A stretch of DNA of 64,000 bases from Vigna angularis (lineage: Eukaryota > Streptophyta > Magnoliopsida > Fabales > Fabaceae), in contig NC_068970.1 in NCBI RefSeq assembly GCF_016808095.1, positions 18,334,501 to 18,398,500 on the forward strand. Direction: 5' to 3'. The notes below the pieces were generated by a model. It did no database searches. It was not told where the DNA came from and was given only the letters and a program-made list of their open reading frames with translations. The position numbers and the translations under genes are program-made. Shown piece by piece: positions 49,081 to 60,751 of this stretch. Positions within the stretch are counted from its first letter, which is position 1. The number at the start of each line of letters is the position of its first letter.

Positions 49081-49451
49081 TACACTAGTACAAAATACAC
49101 TTTTTATACCGATATTTTATACCTACTGTAATTTATCAGGTGTAAAAAGTGATGCAATGGCATTATCGTAAATAATATAAGTTCTTTTATATCGATTATA
49201 CATAAAAATAGGTATTAAAAATAATAAAGTGGCAAAATTGTAATAAATGACAAAAACTTTTACACCGGTTATCTTCAAAAACAGGAATAAAAAGATATGT
49301 CTATACCTATTAAACTTATAGCCGGTGTAAAAATAAAGCGGCGGCAAAAATGTAATATTAAATGCCAAAACCTCTTTTCCATTCGTAACCAAACCCCAAC
49401 AGCCATCGCTTTTTCCCTTCCTCTAGCCTCCGCCACCACCATGCCATTTAC

Positions 49452-49800
49452 GCGGGTTGCCAACCTGGTTCAACTGCCGTAGGTCTCGATGGCCTCGATG
49501 GCGGCCTCCTCACCGCCCGTCCCAGCCCCAAGGTCGCCGATTTAGGCTTCGTCGGCGAGGTCGCCAGAGTCGACCCCATAATCTTTTGCTCCCTCATCGA
49601 CACCAACCACATCCCGGTCGTCACCTCCATCGCCGTTGCCGTTGAAGATTCCGGACAGCCCTACAGCATTAACGCCGACACTGTCGCTGGAGAACTAGCT
49701 GCAGCGCTTGGCGCGAGAAGCTAATTCTGCTGACAGACGTTGCGGGATCTGGAGGATCGGAACGGTTACAACAGCTGGTGAAGAAGATTGACATAAATTT
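49452..49800 (+). pseudogene. NAGK: captured N-acetylglutamate kinase fragment inside the CACTA element
   Basis: The parent enzyme phosphorylates N-acetylglutamate in arginine synthesis in plastids. The plus-strand frame contains STAVGLDG, GGLLTARPSP, LGFVGEVARVDP, DTNHIPVVTSI and INADTVAGELAAALGA, all characteristic of plant NAGK. After a one-base deletion near 49718 the next frame continues KLILLTDVAG and ends LVKKIDIN near 49797. Only the middle third of the roughly 280-residue mature enzyme is present, without its N-terminal transit peptide and C-terminus. The GC content is far above its surroundings, as expected of a host gene piece carried by a transposon. It begins just inside the CACTA subterminal repeats. 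Confidence 0.88.
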
Positions 49801-50307
49801 TACCTTTCATAACATTATGGATTATATTATACTTGCATTTATTTATGTTTCTAATTTTTAATGTTCTTTTCTGTTTATGTTGTTTCATGAAGATATGATC
49901 TGTCTAATATTCTTGCGCGTTTCTTGATAGTTGGCATGATTATGCTTCTTGGAATAATTGAATTAATTTAATCAGACAATTAAAGTATTGTTTGTGAGTA
50001 ACACCATGCTTTGCAGGCTGCAGAGACCTTGTGTTGCATTCATGCTGTGATATTTTTGAGATAAATGAATCAACAAGATGAAGTATTGTTCATATTGTGC
50101 AATGAGTGTTAAGTCCAGTAGTGCAGCAAAACAAAATTCTCTTTCTAGTTCATTATTGAACAATTGGATGTGTTTTTTTTAAGAGATATCCTATGTTAAT
50201 TCTCTCTCTCTCATTTGAGGTAGGGTGCTTAGATTTTGATCTTATAAATGTTAGTTCCACTTTTACTGATAGTTGATGTCAGAATCAAATATGTGGTCTC
50301 TTTACAG

Positions 50308-50570
50308 GTTAAGGAAGAAGTTGAAGCAGTCTTAAAGAGACATTTAACCAGCATGAAACAGTAAGAACTAATCTCCTACTGATTATATAAATTCTCATGA
50401 CTTGGACGTGGTATTGAGCTAAAGGAATGGACTGGAAAAATATGCTATAACTGAATGATTTAAAATTGTTTAGCATGACTGAAATTCATTCTCAGGCATC
50501 CTTTTTACTTGTTTTCAGGACTTGTGAAAAGGAATTGCATGCTACTGAATTAAGAAATTTGCACCATTAG
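50308..50570 (+). pseudogene. pair of captured exons of unknown gene in the CACTA element
   Basis: Exon 1 (50308-50360) is preceded by a tttacag acceptor and followed by a gtaag donor. It reads VKEEVEAVLKRHLTSMKQ once joined at the phase-2 junction to exon 2, which starts at 50519 after a ttttcag acceptor and continues TCEKELHATELRNLHH to a stop at 50568-50570. The matched phases and four good splice features argue for real exons. The parent gene was not recognised. It could be a second captured host gene or part of a CACTA accessory gene. Confidence 0.45.
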
Positions 50571-52760
50571 TTTACTTGGTAACTCTCTTTCCTTATTTTT
50601 TTATCTTTATTTTTCATTCTCTTGCCAACTTCATTTTCAATTTTCTTTATATTATAAATGGTTCGTGGGAAATATAGTTGAGAATACTATTTTCGAAGTG
50701 AAAATGGCTGATTGGAAATTTTGAGTGATGTCACAGGTCTTAAGGTATATGAAGCAATTTCCTAAGCCTGTGATGATACTCTACCTCCTTTGAAATAGAA
50801 AAGAAAAAAAATGTACTTAACATGTTAGCAACCACTTCAAGTCTTTTCTACTGTTCACTTTTAGTTTTAAATGCAAAAAATCAGTTTGTCAAGTTTGCTT
50901 GCCATAAAAGATAAAAGGTTATATCCAGTTAAGTTACCGACCAATCTGTTGTCTACAAAACATGATTTGCTTCCTAAGTTTGCTAAGTATGATGTTGATC
51001 TTTTGACCATAGTGGGAGAGATCTTGCTTGTTCCCTCTAAAATCAAGCAATTATGAGAATATCAATCAGGTTTGAAAATGTGTTTAATAACAACTTCTAC
51101 TCATAAAACAACGAACGCATAGGAAATTTTGATATTATGCCATAGTTGTGCGGGTAGACAACAGATGAGTAAAGAACCCGATCAACCTAAGTTGTTCAGC
51201 TCTTTCGTTAGTGTGTTATTTATGCTTTAGTATAGACAGGCAGCAATGATAGATGATAATGCTACCCCATTAGAAGAAAGTCTTTCATCTCTTTCAAACA
51301 CATCAAAGCATATGGAATGGAAGAAGGGGAATGAAAGTATGAAAATCAAAACCACACCTTTATAAGTCCACTTTTCTTGTCCAACTCATACTTGACCTTA
51401 CTGTCTTTGCAAATTTCAACCACCTGCCATGGGAATTGATTTATTTCTCTAAGAAAAATCGTTGGGAAACAAGATTCTAAGTTCTAATATGTTGTTGAGA
51501 TCACCTTATTTAATCACAGCCTTATTTAATCTGTTGTTGGGAAATTTCCTTCACTTTGGCCTTTTCTGCTTCCTCAGTTTTTCTGGTTTCTGGATAGACA
51601 CTCAAAAGTCACAACTTCATACCCATCCCACTATATATGTGACGTATTTCTATGAAATTTGAAAAGCAAACAAAATTAGTGCTTGCTTATTTAAGGAGCC
51701 ATTCAATTCGGCTTGTAATGAATATATGATTGGAATCTCAAACTGGTAATCATCATTAGGCACTGTTAATGGTTTACATTTACTTTTTATTCACATACCT
51801 TATCATTTTTATCCAACAAGGCATTGACAGTTATGGACTTAAAGTAACTGTTGTTACAAAACAATCTTTTGTAATATCACAAAAGTATAAATAATGTTCA
51901 TGTTGAAACTTATATATAGTTGATGATGATTGTGGTGGCTATGTTTTATTAGTTGTTAAAGATGTTATTTTTTTTATATAACCATCTAATTTAAACTGAT
52001 ATATTAATAAACTAAAATTAAATAACAAATATACCTTGATAATAAAAGAATAGTCATAAACATTCCCATCAATTAAAAGAAGATTAAAATTGAACAAAAC
52101 TGATATAAAATTAAAATTAAATAAAACTGATATAAAATTAAAATTAAAATCTTGATATAAAATTAAAATTAAAATTAAAATATCTTGATATAAAATTAAA
52201 ATTAAATATCAAATATAAAATTAAAACTGATATAAAAAAATAGTCATACGTCAGAAGATTAAAAATATCTTGATAATAAATTAAAATCTTTTTTTGTCAA
52301 TTGCAAAGAAAGACCTAAGTCAATAGTTAAACATTCCCATCAATTGGTTATCTTAATTTTATCAACATATTCTTACACTATGTACTTTGTTTACAAAGGA
52401 TTAAGACAGTAGCTGACAATCTAGTTGTAACAAATGTGACTCTCCTTTTAGATGTAGTTGATTTCTTTTTCATAAATTTCTAAGAAATTTTACTATTTTA
52501 TTAGATTACCTGTTCATTATTATGACGTGGTGATAAAGGAAATTGGTAAAAGTTAATTAGCTTGAACTCTTCTGTGATGGGAAGAGAAAATAACACAAGA
52601 ATAGTAATACCACCAGCCACCATACCACCTGGAAAGTTTCAAAGAAAAAATCATTTGGGATAACTCATCCCAATAAAAAAATCTCATTTCTTTGCTCTTG
52701 TTGTAAAAGTCATATTTATACTTTTGACTATTATAAAGGTGATTGCTTTCACAGATAACA
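50571..52760. other. CACTA internal non-coding region upstream of TNP2
   Basis: AT-rich. Near 52080-52260 a short repetitive stretch (gatataaaattaaaatt units) is visible. No gene recognised. The last few hundred bases should include the TNP2 promoter and leader. Confidence 0.4.
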
Positions 52761-54224
52761 ATGGATCGGAGTTGGATAAATTTGATACGTACAACAAATG
52801 GATATGAGAGTGGAGTAGAACAATTTCTTGAATTTGCAAAGATGAATGTTCCAGACAATAACGGAAGATTCTATTGCCCGTGTGTTAATTGTTTGAATGA
52901 GCGAAAACTACCAACTGAAGTTATTCGAGAGCATGTTCTATATGATGGATTCCTAAAGAGCTACACAAAGTGGACATGGCATGGTGAATTAATAGACATG
53001 CCAAGTGTAAGTGACTCTCAAGTAGAAGTAAAAGAAGTTGATTTAGAGATGGGTGATCGGTTAGAGGACATGATATGTGATGTCGGACATGATTCCTTCC
53101 AACGTGCTCATATGTATGACAACTTGTGCAGTGACGCAGAAAAACCTTTATATCCAGAATGCACTAAGTATACTCGATTGTCAGCTGTGTTAAAATTGTT
53201 CAATGTGAAGGCAAGAAATGGGTGGACTGATAAAAGCTTCACAGAGTTGCTTGAGTTGTTGAGTGACATGCTTCCTGAAGGTAACACATTGCCAACACGC
53301 AATTATGATGCGAAGAAGATATTGTGTCCCATGGGTATGAAGTATAAAAAAATTCATGCATGCCCAAATGATTGTATTTTGTACAAGAGAGAGTTTGCCA
53401 AGTTACATCAATGTCCACAATGTGGGGTATCACGATACAAACAAAAAGAGGGTGAGTTTGAATGTGATAGTAAGGGTCCTCCTGCAAAAGTCTTATGGTA
53501 TCTTCCTCTTGTTCCACGATTGAAACGCTTGTTCAGTAACTCAAATGATGCAAAACTCATGAGATGGCATGCAGATGGACGTATAAAAGATGGGAATTTG
53601 AGGCATCCAGCAGATGCAATGCAGTGGAAGAATTTTGATTCCATGTTCCCTAATTTCTGTAAAGATTCAAGAAACATTAGGTTTGGACTTGCTACAGATG
53701 GAATGAATCCATATGGAAACTTGAGCAGTAAACATAGCTCGTGGCCTGTGATGTTAGTGATTTACAATTTACCTCCATGGTTGTGTATGAAACGAAAATA
53801 TGTGATGTTATCCTTGATGATCTCGGGTCCAAGACAACCAGGAAACGACATTGATGTTTATTTAGCCCCATTAGTTGAAGATTTAAAGATGTTATGGGAA
53901 GAAGGTGTTGATATGTTTGATGGGTACACTGGTGATTCATTCAAGTTGCATGCCATGGTATTTTGTACTATCAACGACTTTCCAGCTTATGGTAATTTAA
54001 GTGGCTATAGCACTAAGGGTCATAAAGCATGCCCTATATGTGAAGAAGGCACATGTCATCGTCAATTACAGCATGGAAGGAAAACAGTATACCTTGGACA
54101 TCGAAGGTTTCTTAGTACAAATCATCCATATCGTAAATTAAAGAAAGCATTTGATGGGTGTCAAGAAAATGAATTAGCTCCAATGGCTTTAAGTGGATCA
54201 CAAGTATATGAGCGTGTGAAGGAC

Positions 54225-56223
54225 TGTTAAACTGATTTTTGTCGCCTAAAATCAGAACAAAATTTGGTCCCCACTAATGTAGCATAGGGCAACCAGAATA
54301 TCAATCCTAGGACTCAACAAAATTAAGTTTTAAAATGTAGAGTTAAGTCTTGTATTTATTTACTAATTATTTACTTACTAACTACTACTAAACAGGTGGG
54401 GACATTTAAAATGAAAACACAGAAATTAAAAAATTAAGAAAAACGAAACTATAATCTGTTTTAAAATAAAAGAAGGAAGAAAATAAAGAAATAAAACCTA
54501 AGCTAAACTATAGAATCTATGTATAACAGAACAGAATCTAAACTAACATGAGAACTGAATGTAACTAAAATGATTTAAAACCAAAATTGTAATGTATAGA
54601 AAGAAACAATTAAATTTGGAAATTAAAAGCTAAACAGATCCTAAGAGTCAATTGAATGTGAACCTATATGAAATGCATGGATAAAGTGGCTATTCTAATC
54701 TGGAAAGTAATCAATGATGAAGAAAATTAACAAACACTAAAGTAGTTTTACTAAATTACTAAAAACAAAGAACAGAGACAAATGTGCAATAGATTGAATG
54801 AAAGAGTCTCAATTCCTCTTCAGAAAGACATTCTGAGAAATTTAAGCCCTCCTTGGGGTCTTTTAAGTTCATATTTCAGAACTTAAAATGGAAATTCTCA
54901 CTCAATTATTCAATCAATGCACACTTTCACAAGAACAGGAATACAACACTGAAATTGAAATCACACATACTGGAAAATAGAAAGAAACATAATAGAAACA
55001 CAAAACCGAATTAATCTTTATGCATTGGATTCAACTCTAACTCGAGAAGACTTCTCGGTAAAAATTGCTCAATACAGAGTCATTTAATTCCAAAAAGAAT
55101 TATACAATGCAGAGATACAGAATCCAATTCATTTTCTCAGAACATAACAATGGCGAACATCAAAATCACAGAACAATCTCAACACAACGAACAAGAATAA
55201 AAGGAAAACACGAAATCGAATTTTATTAATATGAAAAAGGAAAATTACAAACACTATACCAGAGATCACCGAATGAGGAGCTCACAGATTGTCACGGTTC
55301 CATGAATCTCATCAGCGAAATCCAGAATCAAGAACAGTATCCTACTCTAAGAAAAGCGAATAAAACCCTAAACTCTAGAACGGAGAACTGTAAACTGAAA
55401 AGGTAAAAAGTGTGTGTGAAGAAGTGTTCTCTATTTACATGGTGAAAGCCCTTTATATAGGATCGAAAACTAAAAAGAAAATAAACGGGAAAAAGGGAAC
55501 CTTGCTTCACTTGGACGCTTCGCTTCACTTCATCGGACAGTCATCTTTCTTTTGCTTTGAGCTCGCGTTTCCAGCCATTCGATCCTCTCCAACGGGCAGC
55601 TCCAGTCAGCTTTCCTTCTCCACGGTCAGCTTCTTCCATCTCCGGGCAGGTTCGCACAAAGCTGCTCTCACTTCGCTCTTTCTCTCTTGGGCAGGGTTGG
55701 TCTTCTCGCTTCTCTCTCTTTGCTCTAGCTTCACGGGAGTTTCTGCCTAAGTGAAATGATAAAACAAGACCCCCCACGAGTGCAGCTGCTGCCATTCCTC
55801 AAAACGCAGCGTTCCACTTAGTTGGAGCCCAACCCAGCGGCCCAAATTCATTTGCATCAGCCAATTCCCAATGCCTCTGCTGACCAAGAAAGCTAGCCCA
55901 GTTGACTAGGGCCCAATCTGCAATTTAAGGATCATGAACCATCAGCAAATAAAAGCAAGGGCTATTTATCAATTAAGAAAATTTTAAACCTATTTAACAA
56001 AAGATTTTTTTTTTTTATAAAAGAGATTTTCAGAAAATATTAATTGGCTTCTTATTAAAATCACTAAAAATACCTTTAAAAATCTATTTTTAACTAAAAT
56101 TCTATAAAACTAAAGAATTAAAGAAAAAAACTAAAACTAACCTAATTCTAAACAATTAAAGACAAAAATACCCTAACAAGGATTTCTAGACACAGAAAAA
56201 GATGCAAATTTGGAGAGTTATCA
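54225..56223 (-). repeat. 3' LTR of the non-autonomous element
   Basis: Same length as the other LTR. The two differences seen are ctatttatc versus ctatctatc (near 55955) and ttttaactaa versus ttttaattaa (near 56093). The same TATA motif lies at about 55449-55461 on the minus strand. Short open frames occur identically in both LTRs and are not genes. Confidence 0.95.
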
Positions 56224-56240
56224 CACCCCCACACTTAAGG
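56224..56240 (-). promoter_or_regulatory. polypurine tract next to the 3' LTR
   Basis: On the minus strand ccttaagtgtgggggtg directly precedes the LTR start TGATAACTC, the position and composition of a plus-strand primer tract. Confidence 0.8.
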
Positions 56241-58290
56241 AACTGCCCTCCTGGGCAGGGGAAAAGAAAGAGAAGAAAAAAAAACAAACAAAAGAGAAAA
56301 AAAACAATACCAATTTACAAACCAGATAACACCTAGACAAATCCTACTGTATCACTAAAAAAATCTTGAAAATTTAAAACTAACAAAACATAATTAAGAC
56401 AACCAAGCATATTAGGAATTGCTAAAAGAAGGTAACTATGCAACAAAATTTGAAAGAACCAACTACTAGATTCAACTTGACCTCACAGGTAAGTGTTCGC
56501 ACTCAACTAGTGTTTTTGGGATTGGTATTTTCAGCACTCAACACACTAAGCTAAGCAACATTACCATAGGCTTGTACACAATCTAATTTCCACTGCTGAA
56601 CATATGCATACTCAAGATCATCAGGACTTTGTTAAGGCTTGTAATGTGAGGGAGAATGGAATAGGCTAGATGGATAGAAAACATAAGCTGGAATGGATTA
56701 GAGAAATGTGAAAGACAGAAGAGAAAATTGGAACTCAGTAAATGCATTTCAATTTGGCTTGGTCAGACCCTATATTTTTTCTTTTCTGGCTTTCTTTCTT
56801 TGCCACTCTCTTTTTCTGTTCAAGTCTTTTTCTCAACTCAATTTTCTATTTTTCTTTTTTTTTCTTTCTCTTTTTCCAAATCTTTTCAGACCAGATTTTT
56901 CATAGCCATCTTTCTTTTCTTTTTCACCTCTGACCATTTATTTTTCTTGCACTCACTAAATTCCTGCATTCTCCTCTACTTTTCACAAGACTCTAAGGGT
57001 TGGTGTATTTGGTTTTCAGATGGTTAGGGGCTTGTAATGTGATGAACACAAGGAATAGGCTAAGGCTCAAATAAGGGAACAATGGGAAAAGAAATGGGTG
57101 GATAGGCTATTTGGCTAGGAGGCTGAAAGATAAGAAGGCCTGAATCACATAAATGTCTCACAGTTCAGCTATATCAAAGAGAAAATGCACAAGTTCTAGA
57201 ATGTCACTAACCTAGGTGTAAACACACTACAAAGAATTAAAGCTCAAAACTCACTGGGTAATATTTGCCAAGTTGATTCCAGAGTTGGTTTCGCAAAATT
57301 CTAAGCACTTCTACCTTACTTTAACTCATCCTAATTAAGCTAGTTGTCCTAAACTATGCATGCAACTTAAACTTTTAAAGAAAATCAGCGAAACAGCAAA
57401 ATTAACCTAGGCTATTCAGTTTGCAAAAAGGATTTAAAAACTAAACAAAACAGATCCTAAAATCAAGGGAAACTACTCCTAAAAACTAATCAATTACGTA
57501 CAAATTGAAACAAAGCAAAGAGTTGAGTAATACTAGAAACAAAAACCTAAACCAAACTAAGACAGATTCAAATGAAAGGTATAAAAGGAAAATAGCAAAA
57601 GATAGCCTAAGAGGAAAAAAAAATGAAACAGGGACAATATAAGGAAAAGGACCTAAGAAACTCTTGCTAAAAACCAAAACAAAACTTAGAAACAAAAGGT
57701 TCATGACAAAATTTATTGTGAAGACTAAAACAGGCAAATGAAATCAGAAGAGTGAAAGGAACCTACAGTTATTTCTATCTACAGCAACAACTGAAAGAAT
57801 ATAACCTAAAGCATCCTACAAACTATCTAAAACAGATTGAAAAGCAAAGTCTCTACAAAATTCCTAATAGAAATCTAAACAGAGCTTTTAATGGAAAGAA
57901 ATCTAAAACAAATGCATATGTACAAAGGCTAAAACAGAACTTGAAAATGAAAAACACCTAAGACAATTGCTAATGCTAAAACAGAAATTAAAGAATATCT
58001 AATACGTGAAATAGAAGGCAAGAATATAAGAAGAGAAAGAAAATCCTAATATGAATTCTAATTACCGAAACTATAAGCAAAAATAAAGTCTAATCCTACA
58101 ACCTAAAACATATTCCAAAAGCATAAAAAACTAAGTATTGACAAACTAAAGTTAAGTATTTACAAACTGAAACAATACTAAAAGCAACTCAGAAAGAAAC
58201 TAAAAAAAAAAATTTACTCCTATTTTAACTACAAAACACATATTAACAGATGTATATTACAGTAAAAGCAAGTATTTAAATCTATACCTT
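56241..58290. other. non-coding 3' internal region of the retrotransposon
   Basis: 2 kb between the two polypurine-like tracts, rich in A on the plus strand (aaactaaa, cctaaac). No frame with family resemblance. A pyrimidine-rich run at about 56760-56960 gives spurious frames. Confidence 0.6.
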
Positions 58291-58329
58291 CTCACCCCCA
58301 CACTTATGAGGCACATTGTCCTCAATGTG
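58291..58329 (-). promoter_or_regulatory. second polypurine-like tract with adjacent hairpin
   Basis: On the minus strand ctcataagtgtgggggtgag (58291-58310) nearly repeats the terminal tract about 2 kb away. Next to it cacattg and caatgtg form a perfect 7-bp stem with a 4-base loop (58312-58329). It lies just after the end of the long frame. Confidence 0.6.
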
Positions 58330-58527
58330 TGAGTAAGAAAGGTTCCTAAACAGCACAGGTATACACAGTTATTTACAACACAGGAATCAAAATGAAAATA
58401 GCATAGAAATCAGAATTATACAAAAATTGGAATTGAGAAAACACAGATTGAACAAGACATATACAGAACAGAATTAGGAAAAACACAAAAAACTAAAACT
58501 ACAAAACTAAAAGAAAAGAAAAGTTGT

Positions 58528-60507
58528 TTAGATTGGCCACAAGTCAAAATTGATTTTCTTTATTTTTATAAAAAACAACATATGTTCTACACTACTATTT
58601 ATTATACTTACTAAGACTACACTAACTATAAGAAAAAACCTATAACTACAATTAGAGAAAAAGGAAGAGAATTGGCTTATTGGTTTTAGTCTCTCATGCC
58701 CAGCCACTCTCTTCAGCAGTGTATCCATGGTTGCATTGCATTCCTCCTTTCTAGCTCTCTGCTGCAAGAACAACAGCTCTCCATCTAAGACTGGTTGCTG
58801 GTTCTGCACTCTCCAAGCACCTTTCTGCTGCAACCAAAGCTCTTCATTCAACTGTTGCTGGTCTTGTAAGTTCCAGGTTCTTTGAGCAGCACTAACACCA
58901 TCTCCTGCCTCCACCAAAGTTGTCTTTATGTCTGCAATGTATGCAACTGACTCATAATTCGAGTCTGCAGTAAGTATATGATCAATCTCAACAGATTCAG
59001 CAGATGCATCATCCAAACTATCATAGAAAATGTTGTCAAGATCAGTTCCCACATCATCAACAACATCAGGAATATCCATATTTTCTACAACAAATATTGA
59101 ATCCAAAATGTGAGTGTGTGCATGCATATCAGTAACAGGATCCAACGCAGGTTTTATTGGTTCAAATCTTAAAAGATCAGAAGCATCAAAATTAATTTGA
59201 ACCTCAGGCACATGAATAAGAATGTCAAGTTTAGAATAAACCTGCTCAGGTTGCAAACCAAAACCTGTGTTCTCAGCAAAATCAGTGGCTTCATCAGAGT
59301 CATTTCCATCCATCTTGCACATAATGAAGTCTTCCTTGGCACCTGCAAAATGGTTAGAAGCAGAACATATGGCAGAATTTATTTCTTCACAAATTTCACA
59401 ACCAACCCCAAGGCATGTACAACCAGTGAGTTTTTCATTGCCTAGTTCCACAGAATTTAAGAACTCAGCAAACTCAAGTTCAAGTTCAAGTTCTAATCCT
59501 AATTCAGTACAAGCATTTTCAAAATCAGTCATATCAATTTTCACATCATCAAAAACTGCATGTCTATCATCATGAGCATCTGAGTCATCATCAAGAAGTG
59601 CATTTAAATCTGTGCAGTCATCAGAAACACTAGATGTAGGTATATGAACTCTATCAATGGAAAATGCTGAATTTATGATATTAGAATGATCAAAGCAAGG
59701 AGTAAAATCAACAACTTCTACAGGCACATCATGCATATGATCAAACACATTGAAATCAATTTCAGGCTCACACACATCAGCATTAAAATCCATTTCATAG
59801 TACTGAAGCACCAAAACATGGTTGGCTGCTTCCCTCATTTTTTTCGAATACTCTTTAGACTTTCTGAAATCAATTTGTACTTCAAGTTCAGCAGGTTCAA
59901 TTTTCAAATCAGAGTTCAAATCAACAATACAATCAATTTCAGAATGAGGTTCAGTACTCTCATCACCAACATAAAGTTCACATACAGATTCAGAATCAAC
60001 AGATGCATTCATACAATCACCACTCATCAGAGAATTGGAATTATCATTAACAGAATTTAAAACAGAATGTGAATCAGTGAAAGAAGGATTAGCGTATACA
60101 ATTACAGAGGTGGTTGGACACTTAATCACTTGAAGCTCTGGGGCAGCAGCTACCATCAGTGGTGCTCCATTGGTTTCTGCCCCTTTCTCCTCTTCAGCTC
60201 TCCCTGTCAGCTTCTTGATAGTAGATACCAATTGAGCCACTTGATTAGTCATTTCTTGAAAGTCTGTTGATGGCAAATCTTGTTGCGCTTGATCACAGAA
60301 TTGGTCCTGCCATGGCTGCAGTGACTGGAAATCCTCTTGCTTTGGCTCCTCATATTGGTTCCAAGGTTGCTGCTCACAAATTGGATGAAAATAGGGTGGG
60401 GGTTGCTGCATGAAATTCTCAGGAAAAGACTCATAGAACGGGTCAAAGCCTTGTGGTTGAGCATTATAAGGGAAAGAGAAATTATCATATGGAGAATAGT
60501 AACTCAT
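58528..60507 (-). CDS. 659-residue acidic, gag-like protein of the non-autonomous element
   Basis: The only long frame in the element, starting 225 bp after the primer site. Residues 1-80 are rich in Tyr, Pro, Gln and Phe. Residues 84-108 (FQEMTNQVAQLVSTIKKL onward) look like the coiled segment near the end of Athila/Tat gag. Residues about 140-540 are strongly acidic with repeated short motifs (VQIDF at 210-214, EIDFNVF at 249-255, VQINFD at 436-441; a GLELELELEFAEF run at about 337-349). A CxCxxxxCxxC cluster lies at C363, C365, C370 and C373. Residues 545-585 are Gln-rich, and about 623-636 is a hydrophobic stretch near the C-terminus. No protease, RT or integrase motif. The long intact frame in a young element suggests the protein matters for its life cycle, perhaps as a modified gag or RNA-binding factor; this is inference. 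Confidence 0.7.
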   Translation of the reverse strand: MSYYSPYDNFSFPYNAQPQGFDPFYESFPENFMQQPPPYFHPICEQQPWNQYEEPKQEDFQSLQPWQDQFCDQAQQDLPSTDFQEMTNQVAQLVSTIKKLTGRAEEEKGAETNGAPLMVAAAPELQVIKCPTTSVIVYANPSFTDSHSVLNSVNDNSNSLMSGDCMNASVDSESVCELYVGDESTEPHSEIDCIVDLNSDLKIEPAELEVQIDFRKSKEYSKKMREAANHVLVLQYYEMDFNADVCEPEIDFNVFDHMHDVPVEVVDFTPCFDHSNIINSAFSIDRVHIPTSSVSDDCTDLNALLDDDSDAHDDRHAVFDDVKIDMTDFENACTELGLELELELEFAEFLNSVELGNEKLTGCTCLGVGCEICEEINSAICSASNHFAGAKEDFIMCKMDGNDSDEATDFAENTGFGLQPEQVYSKLDILIHVPEVQINFDASDLLRFEPIKPALDPVTDMHAHTHILDSIFVVENMDIPDVVDDVGTDLDNIFYDSLDDASAESVEIDHILTADSNYESVAYIADIKTTLVEAGDGVSAAQRTWNLQDQQQLNEELWLQQKGAWRVQNQQPVLDGELLFLQQRARKEECNATMDTLLKRVAGHERLKPISQFSSFFSNCSYRFFLIVSVVLVSIINSSVEHMLFFIKIKKINFDLWPI

Positions 60508-60731
60508 GCTTACCCAAGGCTTACTGGAAGAAAACCAATCAGAACACTAAATCCTATATTACAAAACTCAAAGAAAAATCTATGAAAGAAAAGAAAAATT
60601 GTACAAGCTATATGTAAACAAGGCTAACTCTACACTCCTAAACTTAAGTCATATGAACACAGACAGAAATGCAAGTAAGAAAACAAACCTAAACAAGACT
60701 AACCTAACACTATAAGACTTAATTCGCCGAG

Positions 60732-60749
60732 TCCCCGGCAACGGCGCCA
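60732..60749 (-). promoter_or_regulatory. primer-binding site for tRNA-Asp
   Basis: On the minus strand TGGCGCCGTTGCCGGGGA starts two bases after the LTR. It is the complement of the 3' end of plant tRNA-Asp including CCA, 18 of 18 by memory of that tRNA. This primer is typical of Athila/Tat-lineage Ty3/gypsy elements. Confidence 0.88.
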
Positions 60750-60751
60750 TT

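Noticed and set aside
55412..55795. Open frames of 65-112 codons on both strands within the LTR, repeated at 61939-62322
   Set aside because: Identical in both LTRs because the LTRs are identical; no start context, domain or similarity. The region is better explained as LTR promoter and leader.
59197..60060. Plus-strand frames opposite the 659-codon retrotransposon protein
   Set aside because: Shadows of the long minus-strand frame, whose orientation is fixed by the primer-binding site and polypurine tract.
60732..60749. Match to the 3' end of tRNA-Asp as a possible tRNA gene
   Set aside because: Only the last 18 bases match, placed two bases from an LTR; it is the primer-binding site, not a tRNA gene.
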